Assembly (NCBI RefSeq): GCF_011009015.1
Contig: NZ_CP048878.1
Coordinates: 1,415,501-1,479,500 of the forward strand
Direction of reading: 5' to 3'
Length of the DNA: 64,000 nucleotides
From: Spartinivicinus ruber
Lineage (GTDB): Bacteria > Pseudomonadota > Gammaproteobacteria > Pseudomonadales > Zooshikellaceae
The notes beneath the pieces are model-generated. The model was not told the origin of the DNA. It ran no database searches and was given only the letters and a program-made list of their open reading frames with translations. How positions within the stretch are numbered: the stretch's first letter is position 1; each line of letters starts with the position of its first letter. The translations under genes were made by a program, and so were the position numbers. Of the stretch, positions 57,701-64,000 are shown one piece after another.

Positions 57701-60182
57701 CCAGTCGTTTTACCAGGTCATGAACTTTAAGAATCATCGTATCTGACGCAAAAAAAGTGTTTATTTGGTCTGTGTCAGTAAAGGTTTGACTACGTCGTTC
57801 AATGCCCGTGAGTACGCGTTTTGCTGAATCATAAAGACTTTGTGCTCGGCGTTGACGCTCTTCTAATAAGGTTTGTTTTCTAGCTTCAAAAGTGTCGTAT
57901 AACTCTTCACGCTTCTGCAGGATATCTGCTAAAAACTGGTCATGTTCAGCAAACTGGCTTTCTATTTCTTCTAATTGAATTGCCAGTTTAGATAGTTCTT
58001 CGTCGCAACGCTCTGGTGTATCAGCCAGGCTTAACGCATTGGTAATAGATAATGAAAATAGCCTAAACTGTGCACCAAACTCAGCAACCGATTCTTTACT
58101 TCCTAACTCTTTGAGACGGTTATTGGCTCTTGCCTTGGTTTGGTTGAGCTTAGCATAAATTTCTGAAATGGTTTCTAAAATTTCAGTGCGTTGGGGGGCA
58201 TCTTCTACATCTAATGTAGAAAGCATATTCGTCAGTAAGTCTAAGCCACTAGCGGTTTCCTCTATACTGCTTAAGGTTTCTTGAAGGATTTTTACATTCT
58301 CGGATTTAGATGCTTCGGCATCTAAATCTGCAATTTTATCATGATAAGGGGTTAAAGCCTGATCTGAACTGACAAAGTTAACGGTTGCTTGACTGATTTC
58401 AGCCAGTTTTTCATCAAGTAGTTTATTAAGCTCTTTTAGACGTTCTTGATTAATATAACGGGTATCTTGGATAGTTAATAAGTGCCCCTTGTGCTTTTTT
58501 AAGCTATCAAGGGCATTAACAAATAATTCAGGTGTGTCCCAGCGTTCTGGCGTGAGGCTGCGAACCAGTGCTTGCTGCTGGTTTTCTGCTTTGACTAACA
58601 CATTCTTAGCAGTTTTTTGAATGTGTTGAACTTTTTCAAATTCATCCAATACCATCTCGGCTGTTTCAATAATGGTATGAATATCTTTAGCTAGATGATC
58701 AACCGCTTCTTCATCAAGCCAGTAGTAGTTATCAAACAGTACTTTACACTGAGCAATTAACCCTTCGTATACATTGGTACTGGGACTTAAATGTAAAACA
58801 GCTTTAGAAATACTAAAAATATCTGAAACCGCACGAACTAATTCAGCATTACCAATGGTTGCCAGAAATCCACCACCTGTTTCTTGGGTTGCTGCGTACT
58901 CATCTGAAGAGTAGGGGGTTTGCCAAACCTGCATTGGATGAATTCGGGTTGGCTCGCTACTAGAAGTGGAAAAAATTACCATTTTTCCATCGGTGTATAA
59001 TCCATAACCATGACATTCAATAGGATTAGCCAACTCTTTTTGAATAAGGTTATAGGAGCAAAGTACAAACCGACCTTCTTCTTCTTCATAAAACACATAA
59101 AGTACATCTTCACCATTGGGAGCTTTAATGGTACGTTTATATTCAAGATTATCGGTATTGATTGAGCTAAAAGTTTTGTGTTCACCGCTGGGTAAATAGT
59201 AGCCACCAGGGTAAATAATGCCATGATCTTCAGGCAGTTGTAGGCAGGATTGTCCTATTTGGTCAATTCTTACGACAGTATCCAACAGGGAGTTATAGAC
59301 CAGGTATCTGGTTTGCTGTTCACGATAGGGTTTTATTTTTAATAGAATTAATTGACCTAATTCAGCAAAATAAACTTCAGCATCATCTAGCGATTGATGT
59401 TTATCTTCTACTGGTTCACTATAGATACCTTGTCCTGTATCGGTATTATCCTCTATTTTTACGGTTAAATCGCCATTAATAGTTTCGACAAAGAGTTTGT
59501 TTAGTATATTAATATGTGGATGGTCACCTAATACATGATCTTCTCGACCTGTTTTGGCCCATTCAAAGTCATGTGAAGGAGGGAGGGTAAAATCTCGTTC
59601 TCCACGATTATCAACATATTGAATCTGATCTTTTTTTACTTGCCAGCGAAATACTCGGATGTCAGAAATCTTTTTACCGATTTGAAAAGCGGCTAATAAT
59701 AGTGAATCAGTTACTCGTAGCTGAATCAGCGTAGCTTGTTTGTAATAGGTGTAAAGCTCGTTGAAGTCTTCTTGAAACTTTGGATCCTCTAAAAAGCTGC
59801 TTTTAATGGGCACTTCTTCAAGCTGAAACTCGTTACTTTCTTCATTTAATTGATATAAAGCAAAAACATCTTCAATACTGGTTTCTTGTTTTAGGCCTAT
59901 GTAAACGTTATAACCAAATAGTAATTTTTTTCCAATGCGGACAATATCCCTAGCAACACAGTTATTTTCAGTTCGGGCGCGAGTACGGCCAATAACTTCT
60001 AACTGGGTTTGGCCAAATGTATTAATTCTTTGCTGGTTGAGGGAAGCCGATTTTTGTTTTAATTGTTCTGCTTGTTCTTCTAACCGCTTGCGTAAAATAT
60101 CATAAGCACCGTCTTGGCTTACGGCTTGAGCAAGTTGTTGATCTGCTGAGTTGACTTCCACTGTAATATACCTCTTTGCCAT
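54783..60182 (-). CDS. Giant AAA ATPase with DUF3686-type N-terminal region (annotated in homologues as DNA repair ATPase)
   Basis: A 1799-residue protein. The N-terminal third matches the DUF3686 pattern (YFAELGQLILLKIKPYR, IGQSCLQLPEDHGIIYPGGY). Long coiled coils fill about residues 500-1000. An AAA module follows, with Walker A PPGYGKTT (about 1298-1305) and Walker B MLYLDDIQHT (about 1362). A helical C-terminal region with Gln-rich coiled coil (LTDQLQTVGQHLQQSSQQQ) ends it. A role in DNA repair is only a database label. It is the last gene of an operon with a flotillin and a YqiJ-like protein. ATG 60182 lacks a ribosome-binding site, whereas GTG 60161 has AGAGG nine bases before it and may be the true start. 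Confidence 0.85.
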   Translation of the reverse strand: MAKRYITVEVNSADQQLAQAVSQDGAYDILRKRLEEQAEQLKQKSASLNQQRINTFGQTQLEVIGRTRARTENNCVARDIVRIGKKLLFGYNVYIGLKQETSIEDVFALYQLNEESNEFQLEEVPIKSSFLEDPKFQEDFNELYTYYKQATLIQLRVTDSLLLAAFQIGKKISDIRVFRWQVKKDQIQYVDNRGERDFTLPPSHDFEWAKTGREDHVLGDHPHINILNKLFVETINGDLTVKIEDNTDTGQGIYSEPVEDKHQSLDDAEVYFAELGQLILLKIKPYREQQTRYLVYNSLLDTVVRIDQIGQSCLQLPEDHGIIYPGGYYLPSGEHKTFSSINTDNLEYKRTIKAPNGEDVLYVFYEEEEGRFVLCSYNLIQKELANPIECHGYGLYTDGKMVIFSTSSSEPTRIHPMQVWQTPYSSDEYAATQETGGGFLATIGNAELVRAVSDIFSISKAVLHLSPSTNVYEGLIAQCKVLFDNYYWLDEEAVDHLAKDIHTIIETAEMVLDEFEKVQHIQKTAKNVLVKAENQQQALVRSLTPERWDTPELFVNALDSLKKHKGHLLTIQDTRYINQERLKELNKLLDEKLAEISQATVNFVSSDQALTPYHDKIADLDAEASKSENVKILQETLSSIEETASGLDLLTNMLSTLDVEDAPQRTEILETISEIYAKLNQTKARANNRLKELGSKESVAEFGAQFRLFSLSITNALSLADTPERCDEELSKLAIQLEEIESQFAEHDQFLADILQKREELYDTFEARKQTLLEERQRRAQSLYDSAKRVLTGIERRSQTFTDTDQINTFFASDTMILKVHDLVKRLVELKESVKADELSTELKSIKDQALKTLRDKQDIYEESGQVIKLGKHKFSVNTQTLDTAILPRQDGLYLHLTGTNFYQPLESEELGQLKAYWQQNLISENECIYRAEYLAYQFLQAVEQQQEGLSNEKLSQLLLNDTDLLKSVRDFASPLYQEGYEKGVHDHDAVKIIQKYTSLKDTQQRLKYSARARAFAALFWVHGLDKEQQASLKSHGYTAKLLIDNLNSNQAYLQAKNLISEQLKQFNDNQELAFSNSETDNAANYLIESLGDSDLKFTISQQGIELGQQCMQFLEKINHRRQLLDTLNQLKNQLKEQWQLVNAWLVAYSQQQATEHADIILADAVSYILLEHDISFMTVSFQADQQINDLLGDHYLISNSTLNFNLAAFNDRLAHFALTDVPAFKRFGELRHQLMEEQREALRLEEFKPKPLASFVRNKLINDVYFPIIGDNLAKQMGTIGDTKRTDLMGLLLLISPPGYGKTTLMEYVANRLGLIFMKINCPALGHNVMSLDPQEAPNATAAQELQKLNLALEMGNNVMLYLDDIQHTHPEFLQKFISLCDGTRRIEGVWQGKTKTYDMRGKKFCVIMAGNPYTESGEVFKIPDMLANRADIYNLGDVLSGSDQQFKLSYIENSLTSNPVLAPLANRDMADIYKIIAMAQNKEQSSSELSYQYSAAELDEIIAVLQRLFKIQDVVLKVNQEYIRSAATADKYRTEPPFKLQGSYRNMNKMAEKIVAIMNEDELQQLIGDHYLGEAQTLTSGAEENLLKLGALRNSLNETEKARWQKILEEFQRIQSLGGDEADSITQMANQVVTINRSLQSINSTLANQQGTSTWLEQLTDQLQTVGQHLQQSSQQQDQSMTVLNKQVNGLVTVLSQVGKHLAKTDNSDNLAQGMQALSQAITEKQAKIEIVNQPGETLEDIIRTLAMTIETSFMPVVTSMNHKIGLDQNILRKVNELTHRLQRYQTPKTGPKPVKP

Positions 60183-60272
60183 GCAATGGAGATGTTGTAA
60201 AAAGACACTAATAAAAGAAAATAAGAGAGCAATGATAATTCACTTATTAACATTGCTCTTAAAATCTAGTGA

Positions 60273-62324
60273 TTAACTCTCATCACCAGGTTGTAGCTTT
60301 TCTTTAGCTGCTTCGAGTAGTTTCTTAGCTGCTTCGGTGTCTTTTTTATTGGTTGCATTAGCTAAAAAGTGGGTGAGAATACCCGCCACCTGTTGGATAG
60401 TTGAAGATTTCTCTACTGCGCCATCAATAGCTTTACCAACAGAAAGTGACTTAACAAACGAGTCGAAGTAATCGCCACCACCACCAACAATATCAATTTT
60501 GGCTTGTTTCATTGCTTCAGACAGCACTTGTGCTTGATGGGCCGCAATGTCTTTACTGATATCAATTTCAGCCATTTTTTCAGCATGAGAAGTATCCAGC
60601 TTCATTCTGAATTCTTCGTGCTCACGAGCAACTTCACTCATGCTGGCCATAGCATCAAATTTCTCGCGTAATCCATCTGCTTCTGCTTTAAAGCGCTGAC
60701 GAATGGCTTCTGCTTCTGCATGACCTTGTTTTTCAATTGCTTCCGCTTCAGCGACTTTCACTTTTACCTGCACTAATGCTTGTTTTTCTTCACTGACAGC
60801 ATCAGCATCTTTTATTCTGACTTCAGCCATGCCTTGCATTTCCTGGCCTTTGGCTTCAGCAGACATTTTTTCAGCAATCACTTTGGCTTCAGCGAGACCT
60901 GTTTTCTCTAATGCAAGCGCTTGTGCTTCTTCAACTTCTGCTTTCGCTAAGCCTGGTGCTGCTACTTCAGCTTTAACACCTTCTGCGATTCTAATTTTTG
61001 CTTGTGCTTCTTTTTCTGAAATTTCCAGTTTCGCTTGAGCTAACGTGAGCTTTTGTTTGGCTTCATGTTGCGCACATTGTTCTGCAGCTTCTGAAGCTTT
61101 AATTTGTTTAACTAATGCTTCTTCAGCTTCTGCTTCCGCGTCAGTTACGGTTACTTGTTTTTGACGATCTGCTTCAGCAACTACCCGCAAGGTTTTAATT
61201 TGTTCTTCTTCTTCAGCAACTGTTCGGTCAACAGCAACACGTTCTCTAACAACATCTGCTATCGCTTTACGTTCTTCCTCTAGGGCTTTTTCTTTGGCTA
61301 TACGTTGTAGCTCAACTTCTTTTTCACGGGAAATAACTTCTAGCTGTCTTACTCGTTCTACTTTTTCTGTTTCAATGGCTAAAGCACGCTCGCGGTTTTT
61401 TTCTGCAACCTCTACTTCACGTTGTTTGTTTTGCTCTTGAACCTCAATTTCCTGGTCGGTTTCTATTCTTGCTCGTTCTGATTTTAGCCGCTCTTCAGCT
61501 TGGACTTTCTCAATTTCAGCTTGCTCTCGGGCTTTTACAGAGGATATTTCCCGTTGTTGTTTGGCCTCTGCATCTGCCTGTTGACGTTCAAGCTCTAAAA
61601 TCATTTCTTTGGCTTCAACATTTTTCTTTTTGATCTGCATTTCTTCTTCACGTTGAAGCTCATTAGTGCGGACATGTTGCTGTGCAGTTAACTCAGTAAT
61701 CTTTCTGATACCCTGAGCATCAAGAATATTATGATCATCAAGTTGGGTTAGTGGTGTTTGTTCGATGTAGTCAATAGCCACATCACTGAGATCATAACCA
61801 CCTAAATCATTATCCGGAGGGCTTAACTGTTCGATAATTTGCTCTCTAAATAAAGCGCGCTCTCGATACAGGTCCTCAAAGTCCATTTGTTTACCTACTG
61901 TTTTCAATGCTTCAGAAAACTTGGCGCTAAACATCTCCTCCAGAGTAGTCTGGTCTGATGCACGGTTACAGCCAATTCGTTCTGCTACTTTTAATACGTC
62001 ATTAGCATTCTTGTTAACTCTAACAAAAAAAGCCACAACAATATCAGCGCGAATATTATCTTTACAAATTAAACCATCAGTACCTTTACGGCTGATTTCG
62101 ATGGTTTTAAGCGAAATATCCATAAACTCTTTTTTATGGACAACGGGCCATACAAACCTTCCTGTAAAAGTAACTTCAGGCTCTTTGCGCATGGTGTTTA
62201 CAATCATGGCAACACCTTGCTCGACTTTGACGTAAAATTTATTTATTGCAACTACAGTGGCAATAAATACAATTAGTGCTAATAGAATAATAACTGCTAT
62301 TGGAATTGCGCCAGATAGATCCAT
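60273..62324 (-). CDS. Flotillin-like SPFH protein (YqiK family)
   Basis: A 683-residue membrane scaffold. One N-terminal membrane helix (about 5-27, AIPIAVIILLALIVFIATVV) is followed by an SPFH/band-7 domain (about 28-200, including FVWPVVHKKEFMDISLKTIE). A very long Ala/Glu-rich flotillin coiled coil (about 215-600) comes next, then a Gly-rich turn IVGGGGDYF and a helical tail. AAAGGAG lies seven bases before the ATG. It is placed between a YqiJ-like gene and the AAA ATPase. Flotillins organise lipid microdomains. Here it may build a membrane platform for the ATPase (inference). Confidence 0.93.
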   Translation of the reverse strand: MDLSGAIPIAVIILLALIVFIATVVAINKFYVKVEQGVAMIVNTMRKEPEVTFTGRFVWPVVHKKEFMDISLKTIEISRKGTDGLICKDNIRADIVVAFFVRVNKNANDVLKVAERIGCNRASDQTTLEEMFSAKFSEALKTVGKQMDFEDLYRERALFREQIIEQLSPPDNDLGGYDLSDVAIDYIEQTPLTQLDDHNILDAQGIRKITELTAQQHVRTNELQREEEMQIKKKNVEAKEMILELERQQADAEAKQQREISSVKAREQAEIEKVQAEERLKSERARIETDQEIEVQEQNKQREVEVAEKNRERALAIETEKVERVRQLEVISREKEVELQRIAKEKALEEERKAIADVVRERVAVDRTVAEEEEQIKTLRVVAEADRQKQVTVTDAEAEAEEALVKQIKASEAAEQCAQHEAKQKLTLAQAKLEISEKEAQAKIRIAEGVKAEVAAPGLAKAEVEEAQALALEKTGLAEAKVIAEKMSAEAKGQEMQGMAEVRIKDADAVSEEKQALVQVKVKVAEAEAIEKQGHAEAEAIRQRFKAEADGLREKFDAMASMSEVAREHEEFRMKLDTSHAEKMAEIDISKDIAAHQAQVLSEAMKQAKIDIVGGGGDYFDSFVKSLSVGKAIDGAVEKSSTIQQVAGILTHFLANATNKKDTEAAKKLLEAAKEKLQPGDES

Positions 62325-62362
62325 TTTTTACTCCTTTGTTTTATTGAATGTATTTTAGAAGG

Positions 62363-62995
62363 TTAGTTATTGATATCTAAGTTACCAACAAGATAAGTAT
62401 TTTCATCTTTGTTATGTTCTAGAATTGTCACTTTATCACCTTTTTTTATAGTATTAGGCTCTTTATGACGGATATTAAGGATGAGTTCAGTGCTTCCTAG
62501 ATCGCAAATAGCTTGGCCAAATTTTTCAGTTACTTTGCTAGTGCTAACAGTACACTCTCTGCCTACTAAAGTAATCTTTTCATAATTACTTTTGAAAAAA
62601 GGTTTTATAGGCCTGATGCAGTGTGCAGTTAAAATAATTGATAGTCCAAAACTTATTGCAATAATGACCACTCCGATGATCCATTTTAGCCACTCAAAAG
62701 GTAATAACTGCAGTAAAAATAATGAAGCAAAATAAGTGATTAGCCAGCCCCATAGGGCTAAAAGTGAAATTACGATAGTAATAGGCACTCCAGTTAACCC
62801 TAAGGTAACCATTAAGCCGCTGATACCCCCTATCCCTTCAATATCGCCGTCAGCATCAATATCTATATCGCCATCTAAAATATCGATATCCATCATTCCT
62901 ACAAGTGCAAACAGCCAATAACAGATCACTATGCCTATAAGTGTTGTATAGATAGCAGTAGGAAATGAAATAATTATATTTAAAAATGTTTCCAT
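62363..62995 (-). CDS. YqiJ/NfeD-like OB-fold membrane protein
   Basis: A 210-residue protein with three membrane segments (TAIYTTLIGIVICYWLFALV, the VPITIVISLLALWGWLITYF region, and WIIGVVIIAISFGLSIILTA). A short acidic loop MDIDILDGDIDIDADGDIEG lies between the first two. A C-terminal soluble beta domain (LVGRECTVSTSKVTEKFGQA ... KKGDKVTILEHN) fits the OB fold of NfeD/YqiJ proteins, which partner SPFH proteins. AAGGA seven bases before ATG 62995 supports the start. It lies 38 bases before the flotillin gene, the same order as yqiJ-yqiK in E. coli. Confidence 0.88.
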   Translation of the reverse strand: METFLNIIISFPTAIYTTLIGIVICYWLFALVGMMDIDILDGDIDIDADGDIEGIGGISGLMVTLGLTGVPITIVISLLALWGWLITYFASLFLLQLLPFEWLKWIIGVVIIAISFGLSIILTAHCIRPIKPFFKSNYEKITLVGRECTVSTSKVTEKFGQAICDLGSTELILNIRHKEPNTIKKGDKVTILEHNKDENTYLVGNLDINN

Positions 62996-63008
62996 ATATT
63001 ATTCCTTG

Positions 63009-63344
63009 CTATTCGGATTTTGGTTTTGCAACATGCTCTACTAGCAATTCAGCAGCTAAATGTTTGATTTCGACTTTATTGCCAGGGTCGAGATTAAATT
63101 TTTCTGCGAGAAATAAAAAATCGTCTTCTGTTAGTGATATAGATAGTCTAAGCCGCTGTGGTTTCCGGTGAACAGGTAACCCAAGTATTTGCCTAACTCG
63201 GTCTGATGGGTTAATGCCTCTATCTACGGCTTCACGACGAATTTGTAACTGAATTTCAGCTCCCAAGTCGAATGCAACTTGTACGGCTTTAAGGGCTTTT
63301 TTTTCCTGTTGCCATTTTTCTGGAAGCTTAGTGTCTTTAGTCAT
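63009..63344 (-). CDS. Small hypothetical protein of the flotillin/AAA operon
   Basis: A 111-residue charged protein that I do not recognise. It contains no membrane helix. RVRQILGLPVHRKPQRLRLS followed by ISLTEDDFLFLAEKFNLDP could be a ribbon-helix-helix-like or similar small helical fold. It ends 13 bases before the yqiJ-like gene and starts 42 bases after the upstream coiled-coil gene, so it belongs to the same transcript. No clear ribosome-binding site precedes its ATG. Confidence 0.65.
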   Translation of the reverse strand: MTKDTKLPEKWQQEKKALKAVQVAFDLGAEIQLQIRREAVDRGINPSDRVRQILGLPVHRKPQRLRLSISLTEDDFLFLAEKFNLDPGNKVEIKHLAAELLVEHVAKPKSE

Positions 63345-63386
63345 AAAACAAAATAAGTGTATTGTTAATTAAATGAGTTGATTAGG

Positions 63387-64000
63387 TTATGTTTTGCGTC
63401 GCATTAGTTGGCGAATCGTTTTAACTTCTGTATTGCTGGCAATGTTTTTCATTGTGTCATTGCACCAGTAGGGTTGATCGCTCTTTGCTGTTTTATCGCA
63501 AGAAAGCACTTTTTCTTTGATACAGCTGGCGGTTATTAATGATCGACTGGTTTTCGTTAAATGTTCGACAACGGCTTTGTTCACTTGGCTAACATCATTA
63601 ACATTAGTTTGAATCAATCGCTCTCGTTGTGCTTCTATAATAGCGTGCTCACTTCTTTCGATTGCCAGTTGGGTTTTCTTGATTAAGTTAGTTAAATCAT
63701 TATATTGAGCATCCAAGGCTTCTAATGTAACGGCAAGGGTTGCAGTTTGCTCTGACTTCAATAAAGCTTTGCTTTCGTGGCCGGTTGCTAATAAGTGTTC
63801 AATTTCTTTTTCCAAGTGTGCAAGCTGCTTGGCTTTTTCATCTCGGTGCTGCTTCAGTTCCGTTACCTGAGGTTGTTTGGCTGCCAGAGTGGTCTTGAGT
63901 TTTTTTAATGTGGCAACATTTTCTTTGATAATGACACTGATTTCTTCAGCCGTATGAATGGTGGGCTGTTCCAGACTGTTGAGCGACTCTTCTAATTTAT
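63387..64000 (-). CDS. Coiled-coil protein, 5' end outside the window (possibly PspA-like)
   Basis: The reading frame is open to the right edge, so this is a fragment of at least 204 residues; the apparent start at 63815 is an internal leucine codon. It is nearly all helical. The pattern HLEKEIEHLLATGHESKALL followed by a long coiled coil recalls PspA/IM30 (an alternating basic/acidic helix after a short GxE turn). A PspA-like protein beside a YqiJ/flotillin pair would make sense for membrane stress, but the resemblance is weak. The C terminus has Cys residues (ASCIKEKVLSCDK, QPYWCND) and ends basic (RRKT). Confidence 0.6.
   Translation of the reverse strand, partial: KLEESLNSLEQPTIHTAEEISVIIKENVATLKKLKTTLAAKQPQVTELKQHRDEKAKQLAHLEKEIEHLLATGHESKALLKSEQTATLAVTLEALDAQYNDLTNLIKKTQLAIERSEHAIIEAQRERLIQTNVNDVSQVNKAVVEHLTKTSRSLITASCIKEKVLSCDKTAKSDQPYWCNDTMKNIASNTEVKTIRQLMRRKT

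Overview
The window reads as a chromosomal segment of a low-to-moderate-GC gammaproteobacterium. The housekeeping order dnaK-dnaJ-dapB-carA-carB-greA-yhbY-rlmE-ftsH-folP-glmM-tpiA-secG-tRNA-Leu-tRNA-fMet-rimP-nusA-infB-rbfA-truB-rpsO-pnp is that of Pseudomonas and its Oceanospirillales relatives. The AT-rich composition, together with the accessory content, suggests a marine Oceanospirillales-type bacterium. A Zooshikella-like organism is a guess, because no 16S gene is present.

Region 1 (1-24200) is core genome, almost all on the + strand: the chaperone pair dnaK/dnaJ, lysine/cell-wall precursor synthesis (dapB), carbamoyl phosphate synthase with greA, the membrane protease FtsH, folate and UDP-GlcNAc precursor genes, SecG, two tRNAs, and the transcription/translation operon rimP-nusA-infB-rbfA-truB-rpsO-pnp. 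Several strong hairpins (after dnaK, before carA, greA/yhbY, across the ftsH stop codon, after tRNA-fMet, rpsO, pnp) divide it into units.

Region 2 (24350-37570) is a type VI secretion locus: a PAAR spike-tip protein, a SapC-family protein, then tssA, tssB, tssC, tssE, tssF, tssG, tssH (clpV) and a GAF/sigma-54 activator. Sheath, baseplate and disassembly parts are present. The membrane complex (tssJ/K/L/M), hcp and vgrG are not in the window.

Region 3 (37570-42400) is a patchwork: MITE-like inverted-repeat elements, a PilZ-like gene, a large secreted subtilisin-family protease with PKD and cadherin-like domains, and two small multi-pass membrane proteins.

Region 4 (42400-49691) is the most interesting part. 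It is a tight four-gene operon: a soluble coiled-coil protein, a short MotA-like channel subunit, a MotB-like peptidoglycan-binding subunit and a 1428-residue UPF1-like superfamily 1 helicase with a possible degenerate nuclease tail. Its logic resembles the Zorya anti-phage systems, but gene content and helicase class differ from the described types, so it is a candidate new membrane-motor plus helicase defence system. Its promoter region holds two perfect palindromes.

Region 5 (49695-64000) begins with a convergent bacterial lipoxygenase carrying all five iron ligands. A perfect CRP-type site follows, then an HscC-type Hsp70 with a J-like partner lacking the HPD motif. Facing these is a minus-strand operon of a coiled-coil (possibly PspA-like) protein, a small hypothetical protein, a YqiJ/NfeD-like membrane protein, a YqiK-like flotillin and a 1799-residue DUF3686-type AAA ATPase. 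This last group looks like a membrane-stress/chaperone ATPase system of unknown job.
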